A stretch of DNA of 64,000 nucleotides. Origin: Ciona intestinalis (lineage: Eukaryota; Chordata; Ascidiacea; Phlebobranchia; Cionidae). The stretch spans positions 1,054,693-1,118,692 of the forward strand of contig NC_020176.2 of assembly GCF_000224145.3 (NCBI RefSeq), read 5' to 3'. Shown here in pieces: positions 43,740-54,941 of the stretch (its first letter is position 1; the number at the start of each line of letters is the position of its first letter). A program made the position numbers and the translations under genes. The notes below the pieces were generated by a model. It was not told the DNA's origin, made no database searches, and worked only from the letters and a program-made list of their open reading frames with translations.

Positions 43740-46674
43740 AACGTGTTCCTTTTACCAGACAACTAAATCAATCATTAGCCTCGGGTAGCGGAAACATCCA
43801 GGCAAAATTACAGCTTATCCATCCTTCTAATATTGAAAATGAAAACAAATGTTAATTTAGTCAAATTTACGATGCTGCACGTTACGTAATTCGCACAATC
43901 GTCACAACACATCTAGGCGCGTAAATAACGGTATGCCTATTCTCTTGGAACCGACTGAATGAGGTTTCGTTTTACAAGAATTCGGCGGTGGTTTTCTACG
44001 TAGTAACATACCGCGAAACTCATAAATTCTGAAGCATTTTCATTTTGACTTCATATGAATTTTAGTCTTTTATCTCAAATTCTAAGTTTTTACATCTCAA
44101 GCCTAAAGCTTATACACCAGATAAGCGTTCTTGGAAAGAACAACCCGCAATGCAGACAGAACAGTTTTTCAGCGAAGCAAGCTCTAGCCTGACATGATGT
44201 TACTACACATATAACTTCTCTCCCCGTGAAATATACACGTACTGATCGCACGACTCAATACAGGAACTTATGACTCTAATTAACATCAACTTATTATGCT
44301 GCTTCCTTTACGTCTTGATTCACGCGACAAATGTTTCGTTGTAAGCTAGTGATTTATAAAACATGTAAGTTTTAATTCGTATAACTCGTTAATATGTTTT
44401 GAATTGTTTACATCTCACGTCAAACTATCGTTAAACCCAGCGTCTCTAACCGCCATTAACGAGTCGGTTGCACTGAATCTAATTATGACGACGCTTGGCG
44501 CGTATAAAAGGTACTTGCGTCGACATTAATCATTCATTCAGCAGTCTTATTTCGGTGCGGTGCGTGTTACCGCCACATTAAACCCTTTAGGCTGACCCTA
44601 AAGACGAAAATAACCTCACTAACCCCTATATCGACATCGGTTCAATTACCAGCGAGGAAAATACGCGAACCAACGAAGCATAAGTTGCCTTTCGGTCCAA
44701 AACTAAATTATTTAAACTCATCTTGCGGTAAATGATCGTTATACATTCGTCAAGCGTACTAGTTCGTGAATTCGCCAGATAACGGTTCTATTTTAAGAGC
44801 TTCGTCCTATACATAGTCGTCGGACCTGTCGGTTTTTAGAGGTTCTTTTGCTTAAATTTGTTAAAACAATTGACGTCAGAATTATCGTATCGTAAAATCC
44901 ATCAAAAATCAAATTGTATAATTAAACCTTTTACATTATTAATGCTAAACTTTATGTACTTTTATAGTATGGGGTAAAACTATAATATTAAAATTTAACT
45001 ACTAAAATGAAAACCATTAGGCCAACATTGGGAAATAATATACTTAATAAAGTTAAGTCACTGAAACTAGCCATCACCAAAACGAATATACATAAATTAT
45101 TACTTCTGTATTTTGTGACAAACAGAGTAATAAGCTACGTTTGCGCACTTAAGCAAATTGTTATTTATTTTTCATCAAGTGCTACTCTCTTCGAATTGCT
45201 GATGTAAATCAAACTCAGCCTGACTAATCAGAATTGGAATGTAGGTTTATAGTACATGGTACTCTAAGAACAAGAGTTGCAGAACGTTAATTTCCTTCGC
45301 ATCATATTTGCACTCGTAACTTTTATATAAACATGATATACCGTCATTTAATGAAAAATCCGCCACTAATGAATGCAATGACTAAACTGACTCAAATATT
45401 GATTCTTGTTTTTACAGTTTTACAAATTGCGTCATTTTTGCATATAGTCGTTTCTCCAATATGTCATAGCTGCCGGTAATTTTACAAACGTAAGCGCTGA
45501 CCTATACTCTTAGAAAAGAAAACATTCAACGCGATACACTATATGCATGCTATTAGGAGTCAAATCACGAAATACTAAAATAGCTATTACGCCAGACGAG
45601 GAAATTTCTGACAAGTTACAAATGTTCTTGACGAAATCAAACTTTGCATTAACTAATCTCAACGTATATTTTTGCGCCTTTCCATCATTATAATTTCTTG
45701 TAATGATGCTTACATAAGTAACTTATTGACCACTAATTTACCTTTATTTGACAACTTTACAAAGGTATTTAAAAGTTTTTTTCTGGCGTATTCTTTTTGA
45801 TCCAGTGTTAGCTCGGCCCACAACAAAACAGAAATCCCAAAACTGGTTTAACTTTTTGCTCGTTGCTTTATCATCGCCTTGAGCGAGCCGATTTGATTCT
45901 GTAAACAATTTGCTCTAAGTCTAGCTGGAGTGACAATTTTACCGAGTACGCAGGTTTAAACTGGCCGATTACATACCTTAAACCGATCCATCGCAGCCGA
46001 ATCGCCTCTGGGTCTCAGCGTTGAATAATTTCTTAAACAGACAAGTGCGATTTTGTTAGGTTTTCTATTAAATTTTATCTCTTTTACATATTTCTTGCTG
46101 TTTTTATAAGCTGTGAATAGAAATAACCGGAACAAAGATTGCTTGATAAAATTTGACAGCTCTGATTCCTTTAATGAGGCGGTTATTTTGCTTTGAAGGT
46201 CGCCTGCTCCCCCGTAATACCTGCTATTATAGAATTTGCAGTAGCGGATTAAATGTTATTACGGTTTGTTTGATGAGACATTTAGGTTAAATTAGTTGGA
46301 AAAGTGAAATTATTTGCATTTGAATTGTTATGTTTTAGGAAATGTCCCGAAAAAAATTCTGCTATGTTTCACTGTTAAAATTGTATCACGGCAAACAAAA
46401 TGTTGCTCTTTCTTTAATATTAAAAAATCAGCTCGTTTAAAACGTAATGATTATTTGCGATTAGCAGTGTTTCGAGGCATAGGCTAGACTGGTCTAGAAC
46501 GCAACTTCCGTTAAGTTTGGATCATTAGTTTAACAGTTTTGTAGGCCCTGATTTAATAAATCAATATTCGAATAACTATTATAAATTAGCATGTGGTCGT
46601 TTTATATATGTGGTGTTCAATCATTATTTAGTAGTGGGTATTACTCGGATTTCGTTTTATACATTTTCAGTGTT
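43740..46674. other. Intergenic with a TATA-type promoter signal
   Basis: Nearly 3 kb without a recognised exon, repeat or MITE, the longest such stretch outside introns left of the FoxA flank. See the TATA box at 44503. Confidence 0.45.
44503..44510 (+). promoter_or_regulatory. TATA box without an identified gene
   Basis: TATAAAAG in a GC-rich setting (GGCGCGTATAAAAGG), a strong core-promoter match. Nothing coding was recognised downstream, so it could serve a non-coding transcript or a gene with a distant first exon, or be chance. Confidence 0.3.
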
Positions 46675-46874
46675 ATATACAGTAGGCTTATATAGGATAG
46701 GACATGTTTTCGTTCTATTATCTCGTCCTATTTGGTAGCAAACAAAGAACATTTAAAGAATTATTAAACCGTTTTTTCACGACTCCCACATACCGTTGTT
46801 AATTGTTTCAAACACGATCAGGATGTTTGGATATTATGTTCTAAAGCTGTCCCGTCCTCCCCTATTCTACTATA
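46675..46874 (+). mobile_element. MITE family A copy
   Basis: Core TTTGGTAGCAAACAAAGAAC and right end CCCCTATTCTACTATA; left end slightly decayed. Confidence 0.82.
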
Positions 46875-46945
46875 TGTGGTAATAAATCATTATTTAATAC
46901 TGGGTATTACCAGTAGTTCGTTTTATACTTTTCAGTGTTACATAA

Positions 46946-47142
46946 TATGGTAGAATGGGGAAAGATAGGACGTGTTTTCGTACTATTTTATCGTCCCATT
47001 TGGTAGCAAACAAAGAACATTCAAAGGATTATAAAACCGTATTTTCACGGCTCCCATAGACCGTTGTTGATTGTTTAAAACACAATCAGGATATTTGGAT
47101 ATTATGTTCCGAAGGTGTCCTATCTCACCCCACCCTACTATA
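46946..47142 (+). mobile_element. MITE family A copy
   Basis: Full length, same orientation and shared variants (GTAGCAAACAAAGAAC, TATGTTC) with the copy 70 bp to its left. The flanking CAGTGTTA(T/C)ATA segment is also repeated, so the pair probably arose by tandem duplication. Confidence 0.88.
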
Positions 47143-47544
47143 CCGTATTTCACATATAGTTGTGTTACATCCCAGTTACACGTCGGCTGTTGTTGTTTTC
47201 CACAGAAAGTTTCGCCCACTGTGCTGTGTACTGTTTGTATATACGTTTGACTGATATTCGTCATCCCGCCCAAACCATAATACCTTCAGGAGTGTATAAG
47301 TGTAAACACATGGTCAGACACAGACAGTGGTTTCGGTTAATCACATAAGTCCTTAAACAATAATCTCAATTGCTTCTGCTTATTACTTTTAGCACGCGTA
47401 TACAGTAAAAACAATATTTCAGTTTAATTCGAATGGCTATTGGCTATTTTGCCCTAAATAATACAATTTTATACTACTAATTCGTGGTATCACCCAAAAC
47501 CGTTATATACTTTGATTTTTGAAATATAGGGCAATGCGTGCTTA
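47143..47544. other. Spacer between MITE copies, no gene recognised
   Basis: A short minus-strand frame (to 47273) has cysteines but no family match and runs into the MITE; not called. Confidence 0.4.
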
Positions 47545-47573
47545 TGTGTCCCGTCTACCCCCACTCTACTATA
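47545..47573 (+). mobile_element. MITE family A right-end fragment
   Basis: GTGTCCCGTCTACCCCCACT followed by CTACTATA, directly abutting the next copy. Confidence 0.65.
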
Positions 47574-47761
47574 TACAGTGGGGTGGGGGAAGACAGGACA
47601 TATTTAGCACATAATGTTCAAACATCCTAATCGTGTTGTAAAGAATTAATGGGAATCCTAGGGATACGGTTTATAATACTTTGAATGTTCTATGTTTACT
47701 ACCAAATGGGACAAAAACATAAAATAAAAAGGTGTCCCATCTTTCCCCATCCTACTCTATA
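47574..47761 (-). mobile_element. MITE family A copy, inverted
   Basis: Left TACAGTGGGGTGGGGGAAGA, right GTGTCCCATCTTTCCCCATC; ~15 bp shorter inside. Confidence 0.85.
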
Positions 47762-47877
47762 TTTATTAAACCATCATGTATTCAGTCTAAACCCGCTGGT
47801 GTGGAAACACTTTATACAGCAACCCATTTTTGAGGTAACGGACGCGGTTTTAAATCTCAGAATCTTTGTTCAGTTTA

Positions 47878-48039
47878 GGAAGAAATACCGTTAGCACCGA
47901 ATTGTGTTTTAAACTATTAAAACGCCTTTTTAGAGTCGGACGGACTACGGATATTGTTCAGTCAACATTTTTTGTTTAGTACCAAATAAATAAAAAAAAA
48001 AAATTAACATGTCCCATCTTACCCCATCTTATACTAGTA
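47878..48039 (-). mobile_element. MITE family A, left part missing, inverted
   Basis: Keeps TTTGTTTAGTACCAAATAAA and ACATGTCCCATCTTACCCCA. Confidence 0.7.
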
Positions 48040-48085
48040 GAGTGAGGTATAGTGGGATATTTAAGCACATATTGCCGATATACAA
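48040..48085 (-). mobile_element. MITE family A left-end fragment
   Basis: GAGTGAGGTATAGTGGGATA then TTTAAGCACATATT; continues directly from the previous copy. Confidence 0.45.
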
Positions 48086-48187
48086 AAGTCATTGTTTATT
48101 TGGTCACTTACAACTTTATTATTAATTGAGAACATTTTAACGCAATATACGAGACACACATGCAACATTAAACAAATTCAACATTAG

Positions 48188-48410
48188 TTTCAGCGCTCGT
48201 CGGTGCTACCTTTGTGGGTGTAGGGCACTTAACGGTAACTGTTCTAATCCAGTGGTCAGTAGTGGGTTGTCCAAATTATCCGCTTTACACAAAATAACTA
48301 AGAAAACCCCCCATCAAAAAAGAATTGCTAACAACGGACTCTGGTTATAACAACTGTGGATTTCCGGCCACGCGAGGTTTAAGTATAAAAGTTACATTTA
48401 TTCATTCAGC
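48188..48410 (+). mobile_element. SINE body and tail
   Basis: CTAATCCAGTGGTCAGTAGT in the body and AAAGTTACATTTATTCATTC in the tail; head truncated. Confidence 0.7.
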
Positions 48411-49142
48411 TGTACGATTTCATTTTTTCAAAACTGTGGTGGAACCTGTAATTCACATTTGAGGATTTATACCAATATACAAATTTAGATTTTTCGATGG
48501 TATTCCTCTTTAAATATTCCATTATACCCAACTGCCCTACTATTTTATTATTTACCGTAAAGCATGTTTATAAAATTCTCCATATTATACCAGCTTTTAT
48601 TGTGTCGAAGCGCTACTGGACTATATACCTAAAAATGAAACTTTGTTCAAAACAATGCGGGATATATATTAAATATGACAAAAAAATACGCTTACTGTAT
48701 GTTTAAGATCATGATCGAAAATGGTTGCCAAAGTCCCTTATTCTTATACTAAATACTAGAAACCCCTTGATGGATGTTGGTGTTGGCTTTAATTTTTCCA
48801 TAGTAATAACAATTCTTTATTAAACCATTATTTTATTTTGCATTGCAGCAGGATATGGATTGCAGCATAACTAGGCCAAAGCCCGACGGAACATGAAATA
48901 CATTACTTTTTCCCTTTGGCTATAAAAGGCGGCTGTTTCGTTTTGTTATCACGTCCATCTTTGCATTGTTGAATATACAAGGGGCTACACAAAGAAGACG
49001 GTATAGTTTTTCCGCTAGGGGGCGATGACAAATTCGTTTCTCTATTCTATGGGGAGCAGTTAGTTTCGGTTTATACACATAAGATTTAAACCCCAAACTC
49101 GTGCTAATCAAACAAAAAAAAAACTTTAAAAAAGTATTCTAC

Positions 49143-49223
49143 TGTGAGGGACTCGAATCCGGTAAAATGAAACAAAGAGAGTAAACGACCGCACGCAAAC
49201 AGTTACACCACAGACTCGACGAT
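49143..49223 (-). mobile_element. tRNA-like fragment, probably another SINE head
   Basis: The complement has GTGGTGTAACTGTTTGCG (A-box-like) and GGATTCGAGTCCC (B-box-like), but the arms do not fold into a cloverleaf. Not called a tRNA gene. Confidence 0.3.
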
Positions 49224-50261
49224 AGTAAGGTGAACGAAAGAGCGTATATAACGGTCCTAATGTGGGAAAATGTTCTTACTAGTGTTTTATGAATTTAGAA
49301 AGGTATTATTGTTATTTAATTAATTTGTTTTACACTTATTAACACTTTGTAGTGTTGTTTTGTGTGTTTTTCCGTATTTTTTAATTTAAATAATTACCGA
49401 CACCTAGTGGAAAAAAGTGTACCGTCTTCTTTGTATATAGTATAGTACTTTATCCATGGGCGCTAAACTTTTTTTTAAATGCAAGGGTGGCAGGGATAGT
49501 TAGACAAACTCCTAGTGCAGAAAATGCCATGGTATGCCTGCCTACTCTACCACCCCAGATTTGGCGCCTATGATTTTCTTTACATATATAGCTTTAGCCT
49601 TTAACATCAAGTTTTATATTTTCACAGGCAAAAAAACATTTTTATCAAGCGTGGTTTTGATTTTTGAATTGGATTTACAACATCAGAAAAATCAATGGCT
49701 GTTGACATAAAGCTGGGACTTAAAATGCATTAAGAAGATTGACATAAAATTGTACAGAGATTCATATACTGGTGAAGCTGTGTTTGATGTAGCAGAACTG
49801 AAAAACAATTGGAAATATGTGATGTGCATGGATCTTCGCGGGCTAAGGCAAAACAGCAAAATTTGATCACTGAACTGTAGTGACTCGTTTTGTTGCTAAT
49901 TCCCTCTTCTTTGTTGTATTAACTAAACTAGTTTACTGTGTTAGAAAGCAATAATAAAAGTATGTTCAGTTATTTTTAACATTTTGTATCAATGATTTAA
50001 ACTCACAAACTATTAAATTAATTTTGGCAGTTTTAGTATGCTTAAGCCAGCATTCAAAAGAAGAATCTTATATTTGTGCATTATGCCCCTTTTCAGCCAC
50101 TGGAAAAATGTTGTATTCGTTCAGCACTGAATTTTAATACTTAGCAACAGAAAGGGCGTTTATCGCGGACATCGATGGACCATGAGAATACTGAAACATT
50201 TGTTTTTGGTCATTTGTTTGTTATCATTTGTTTGTTATCAATAAATAGGTACCCCTAAAAG

Positions 50262-50302
50262 AAGACTTAAAAAACGTCTCGTCTTACCCCAAGTCCCGTG
50301 TA
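50262..50302. mobile_element. MITE family A end fragment
   Basis: Decayed CTCGTCTTACCCCAAGTCC, like the right terminus of other copies, next to a nearly full copy. Confidence 0.45.
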
Positions 50303-50500
50303 GTTTTATGAAGGAAGACGGGCCCGGACACCTTTAGCACACGATATCCAAATATTATATTCGTGTTTTAAACAAATAAAAATGGTTTATGGGAGTTGTG
50401 AAAATACCGTTTTGTAATTCCTTGAATGTGTTTGTTTACTATCAAGTGAAACTAGAAAATAGAGTGAAAGGGTGTCCAATCTTTTCTCACCCTACTATAT
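50303..50500 (-). mobile_element. MITE family A copy, inverted
   Basis: Left end decayed (GGAAGACGGGCCCGGACACC), right end GTGTCCAATCTTTTCTCACC; core order reversed. Confidence 0.8.
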
Positions 50501-51391
50501 AATGTTGAAATGCTTCCCGGTAGCTCTCATTATTTGTAGATGGTTGATATTGAATACGCGAGACAGTGAAGTTAAAAATATTATCTAGCGAGTTAATAGA
50601 CTTGAAACGATTGCCATGTAGTGTTTGATTGATTGTTACACAATATCACGTGTATCGGAAGGTCACGATACGACGTGGTTTAGTTTGGGATTCTTGGAAG
50701 TCCTTTTAACAGACAACACACTAGAACCTAGATCAGATGACACACGCCGTTTATTCTTAACACACACAACCATATTCAAATAGAATACGTTAACATCGAC
50801 ACAAATATATACCTTTCTAGAAACGTACGACAAATAACAATAAACTGTAAGCCCTTTAGCATCATGACTACTAAAATCCAAACACTTGCGATACTTTTAG
50901 TAACCAAATGGGACGACTATTTATATGCGAGATACAATGGCTAGCTCACGAAGTGTTATAACTCCATGAACTGCTCGTTATCAAGCATACAATAGACGTT
51001 TCCGTACGCAAATTACCTGGGGCTTAAGTTGCTCCGATAAAACAAAATAATTAAGGCGAGAGGCTATACAGGAAAACAAAAGGTAGACGCGTGATTAATC
51101 CGCAAGATATCACGTTAGCCGTCCAGACGAACCAATTCCCAGAATAGCGCTTTGGTTGATACAAAGCATTTGTGACACACAACTTGCACGAAACAGTATA
51201 TGGCTATCTATCATATGGCGACAACAGATGGCGTCGTGCTTAGCTTATTTATTAAGAAACCATACAGAATATGTGGACAGCATATTTGTACAAATCTTGA
51301 AAAGTTTAAGCAATTATAATATCTGTCATACTTTACAAAGAGTTAGTATTTATACATATTCCAATATTTTAATTTTTGGGTAAAATTTGTT
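50501..51391. other. SDR-A upstream region
   Basis: No TATA box or exon recognised. Frames at 50663 (-) and 51156 (+) show no family features. Confidence 0.45.
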
Positions 51392-53994
51392 ATGGAAGGA
51401 TCGAATATAGAAGTTGTGCTTATTACTGGTACGTAGGGTGTTTATTGGGCCAGTTAAACGTATTTACAGGCGGCCAATGCTTTTATTTATTGTTTTTCAA
51501 GGAGCGTCCAGTGGAATTGGCGAAGGACTAGCTTATGCATTTGCTAGTAAAGGAGCATCTTTATCACTTTGCGGACGAAATGTAGAAAACTTGAAAAAAG
51601 TTGCAGAGAAATGTGTTTCTGAAGGCGCAGCAAAGGTAAAAACACAAAAACATTCCAAGACTTTAATTATTACGACATAAGCCTGCACCGTTGTTGTATT
51701 TTTACTCCAAAGTTCTGTTACGGTGTGTTAGAATCGTTTTTTCGTGTTTCGCCTATATAGGTAGTAGAAATCGCAGCGGATGTAACAAAAGTTGACGACA
51801 TGGAACGAATGGTGGATGAAACGGTCGCACAACTTGGTCAGATTGATGTTCTTATCAACAATGCTGGGTGGGCCGGCTATGGTGGAATCGAAACCGTAAG
51901 ATTTAAAACAACAATTTTGTATAAAAAGAATTTTAAAATGCATATTTGTTTCAGGCAACTATTGTCGGCTTTGACAAGGTTTTTGACGTAAATTTAAAAG
52001 CGCCGTATTATTTGATCCAACGGTGCCTACCACATTTGAAAAAGACACACGGTAAGGGACAATATTTTTTCGTTACCTTTACCACAGCTTCGTATTGAAA
52101 TATAGTAGGGTGGGGGAGGATGGGACACTTTTGGCAGATAATATCTAAATATCCCGATCCCTCACCCTATACTACATTATTAAATAAAAATGCTAAAAGT
52201 TCATACCAGCTACTGTGTACCAATACACTTATAATGTGACCCGGCACCTTGGTGCAGTGATTATCGTTATCTAACCCAGAGAATATAAGTTCGAGGCTCG
52301 ACATTGTTACCACTGTAGGCGTGGTCGCAGCTCGGAAGCGCGCGCGAGGTGTATGACACTGAAGACGTGTTATAACGCCTATATCTTTGGCGAGCTAAAC
52401 GCGAGAATAAATCCATGAACAGTTATGTAACTTGTCTTTATATAGGCTGTGTAATCAACGTGTCAAGTTGTGCTCCGAAGCTTACACTACCAAGAACTAT
52501 GCATTACAACATGACGAAGGTTGGCCTTGACCATCTTACTAAAATCGCAGCATTAGGTAAGTTTACCGTATCTATTTATGGGCGATTGTCTGAGCTTTTG
52601 TAACTTACCATTGCTTTTTTATAGAACTGGGGCAATATGGAATTCGTGTCAACAGTGTAAGGTAAATTAAACGATTATTTCACATCAACGTATAGCAAGG
52701 TGGGGTAAAATGGGACATATTTCAATGTTTTATTTCTTTTCCAGTGGTAGCAATAACAATTTTAACAAAATTATATAACGGCATAGCGACTAAAAATAGT
52801 GTTGTTATTTATTTAAAACACGGTTAGGACATAGGGGCCTTTAGATGATAACAGTATTCCATCTTACCCCACAGTACTCAAAGTTTTTTTCTCTTTGAAC
52901 TTGCCGTTTTGGGTACTTAAATATATGCCGCATTCAATGTCAGTAATGCGGATATAAATCTTGGATTATAATAAACCAGCAACATTAATCTCAGGACAAA
53001 CAGTTTCCGGCTCGCTGTAATAAATTATTATTTGGCACCGAGGAAAGCACGTATGTAATCATTTCAGCAGATTAATTTAATCAAGTTATTAATGACAAAT
53101 GTCTTCACACTCATGCGGCCAGACATAACCTACTCAATCAATGTATTAAGTAGGCCATGGTCCAACGCAACGTTAATTATGCCGAAGCACGACTATTTCC
53201 GATGTTGTTAAAGTTGGAAATATTCCTAGTACGACGTATGTGGCTTGAAGCTGTGGTAACCTCTTTAGCGTATGATATGCAAATATCCTGATCGTGTTTT
53301 AAACAATTAACAACGGTCTATATGGTATTTATGAGGATGCGGTTTTTTAATTCTATGAGTTTATTTGCTTATAACCATATGGGAGGAGAACATATATATT
53401 GAAAAGGTGTCCGATCTTCTCCCACACTTTAATTTCTCATGAAAGCAGCATACCCATTATCATCAAGCGCCGCTCAAAAAATAACTTTTGCGACAAGCGG
53501 GCCAGCGATTCTTTCAACATGGTGTGGGGTAGGATGGGATACATGTGGCACATATGATCTCATATAACACAATGGTGTTTTTGACAATAACTAACACTAT
53601 TTTAGTCGTGAGAATACGGTATAAAATAATTCTGTAAACATTCTTTGTTTAGTACCAATTGGGACGATAAAACAGAATAAAAACATTTCCTATCTTACCC
53701 CACTACCCTACTTTATGTTTTCATTTTTACGCAATTTTATTAGGGAATATTTAACGCCAACACTTTCTCATTATTAACAGGCCTGGATTAATTTTGACTC
53801 CGATATTGGAAAAGAATTTTACCTCTGATCAAATTATTGTTTTAACCGAGGAGTATATGAAAAAAACTCCTCTGGAGGAGAAGTTGGTGACTGTCCAAGA
53901 GGTTGCGGATGTTGTGCTCTTCTTGGCATCATCCGGAGCAAGGAGCATCACTGGAACTTGTCTTCTGATAGATCGCGGAAGATGTTTAATGTGA
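51392..53994 (+). CDS. Short-chain dehydrogenase/reductase, copy A
   Basis: Seven exons (51392-51428, 51502-51635, 51761-51895, 51955-52051, 52446-52556, 52625-52661, 53781-53994) with intron phases 1,0,0,1,1,2 give 254 residues. Classical SDR: Rossmann TGASSGIG at 12-19, NNAG at 90-93, and the Ser142-Tyr155-Lys159 triad (YNMTK) at standard spacing, then RVNSVRPG and ITGTCLLIDRG. These enzymes oxidise or reduce alcohols and ketones with NAD(P)H; the FabG/DHRS-like layout does not reveal the substrate. No signal peptide or membrane helix, so cytosolic. Paralogue of the convergent gene at 54942. Introns 4 and 6 are swollen by MITE and SINE copies. Confidence 0.93.
52101..52174 (-). mobile_element. 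MITE family A, internally deleted, SDR-A intron 4
   Basis: Left end TATAGTAGGGTGGGGGAGGA jumps from ATATCCCGATC to CCCTCACCCTATACTA; ~120 bp missing. Confidence 0.75.
52238..52420 (+). mobile_element. SINE in SDR-A intron 4
   Basis: A-box-like CACCTTGGTGCAGTGATTAT, B-box-like ATAAGTTCGAGGC, body GCGCGAGGTGTATGACACTG. Shorter body than other copies. Confidence 0.7.
52691..52880 (+). mobile_element. MITE family A copy, diverged, SDR-A intron 6
   Basis: Left TATAGCAAGGTGGGGTAAAA, right TCCATCTTACCCCACAGTAC. Confidence 0.75.
53260..53432 (-). mobile_element. MITE family A copy, left end missing, SDR-A intron 6
   Basis: TATCCTGATCGTGTTTTAAA then AACAACGGTCTATATGG and the right GTGTCCGATCTTCTCCCACA. 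Confidence 0.78.
53519..53715 (-). mobile_element. MITE family A copy, diverged, SDR-A intron 6
   Basis: GTGTGGGGTAGGATGGGATA at left, TTTGTTTAGTACCAATTGGG inside, CCTATCTTACCCCACTACCC at right. Confidence 0.75.
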
Positions 53995-54120
53995 AAAATG
54001 TTTCGTGGATTTTTTTGATTATATTTGTACGTTATTCGTTTAATTATGATTTAATAGTTTATCTGTACAATCTAAACATAAAACACAATTTGGTAACGCC
54101 TATACCAATATATTGGGCCT

Positions 54121-54144
54121 TCGTAAATGTATACATACACACAT

Positions 54145-54208
<64 letters not shown>
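54121..54208. repeat. (CA)n(TA)n microsatellite
   Basis: About 20 bases of CA/TACA followed by ~60 bases of perfect TA alternation. Open frames here are repeat artefacts. Confidence 0.95.
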
Positions 54209-54211
<3 letters not shown>

Positions 54212-54214
54212 AAA
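54209..54214 (+). terminator. Possible SDR-A poly(A) signal
   Basis: AATAAA, 215 bases after the SDR-A stop and directly after the microsatellite. Confidence 0.35.
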
Positions 54215-54269
54215 TGTGCCATTTAGCGACAAAAACATTGTGCTTTGCAATCAATGACCTCTATACCTC

Positions 54270-54328
54270 TTTAAGGAACGATGCTGCTAACATTGCGTGC
54301 GTGTGTATTCTTGGGCAAGACACTTCCG
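54270..54328 (+). mobile_element. SINE body remnant
   Basis: GATGCTGCTAACATTGCG and CTTGGGCAAGACACTTCC match the SINE body only. Confidence 0.3.
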
Positions 54329-54849
54329 TAAAAAAATATTTGAAAAATGATACGTGTTTCAGATATTGCCAAAAGAAAATGGCTAATTAACTTGCCATTT
54401 TCTATTGTAAGAGATAGGTTGTGCACAATCACCAGTACAAATATAAGTAAAGATAACCGGAAATCGGTACTGTTTTAAACAGGAAAATTTAGAATTGTTC
54501 AGCTTATTAGTAAGAATTATCTGCATACCAATTAATATTTGTATAAAATTTAACTTAAGTTTTCCTTTAACAGCAAAACGACCCATAGGATACGAACGTC
54601 TAAGGTAATCCAAAGCGCCGAACACACACGAATAAGTGCAAACTTTGTTAGTTTAATATTTATGGATTAACCGTCTACGACGCAACATATAATACGTGTA
54701 TAGGCCTATAGTGTATAATAATTTAAAATAAGGGATATTTAAAAGGGATAAAAAAGTTTGGATTTTTTTGTTCAGATATAAATTTCAATATGTTAGTAAA
54801 AACATTGCAAAAAAGCAGCACCCTGTTACATATATAGAGTATACGTCAA

Positions 54850-54869
54850 GAGTCCGTATATACCGACTC
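54850..54869. repeat. Near-palindrome of the GAGTCCG hairpin type
   Basis: GAGTCCGTATATACCGACTC, palindromic except for one mismatched position in each arm. Confidence 0.6.
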
Positions 54870-54941
54870 TCAAGAACGCCTATATGCATTTAGATAAAAC
54901 ATTTAGCATATAAGTAAATGTATACTGCGGTTGTTTTTTTT

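Larger units (their letters stand above)
48086..50261. other. Intergenic with SINE remnants, no confirmed gene
   Basis: Holds the SINE at 48188 and a tRNA-like fragment at 49143. The stretch 49741-49870 has a 43-codon open segment on + (IDIKLYRDSYTGEAVFDVAE and on) without a start or recognisable family; possibly a decayed exon. Confidence 0.4.
53995..54941. other. 3' region between the convergent SDR genes
   Basis: Contains a (CA)n(TA)n tract, a possible SDR-A poly(A) signal at 54209-54214 and a hairpin at 54850. No exon recognised. Confidence 0.5.

Noticed and set aside
45970-46030. Possible minus-strand start exon (Met-Asp-Arg-Phe-Lys with a GTATGT donor)
   Set aside because: Only five codons and no downstream exon recognised.
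46983-47273. 96-codon minus-strand frame with cysteines
   Set aside because: Over half of it is MITE sequence and the rest has no recognisable motif.
49143-49223. Possible tRNA gene
   Set aside because: B-box-like motif present, but no acceptor stem or cloverleaf pairing; treated as a SINE fragment.
53958-54257. Frames of 60-99 codons rich in Tyr/Ile
   Set aside because: Produced by translation of the TA microsatellite.
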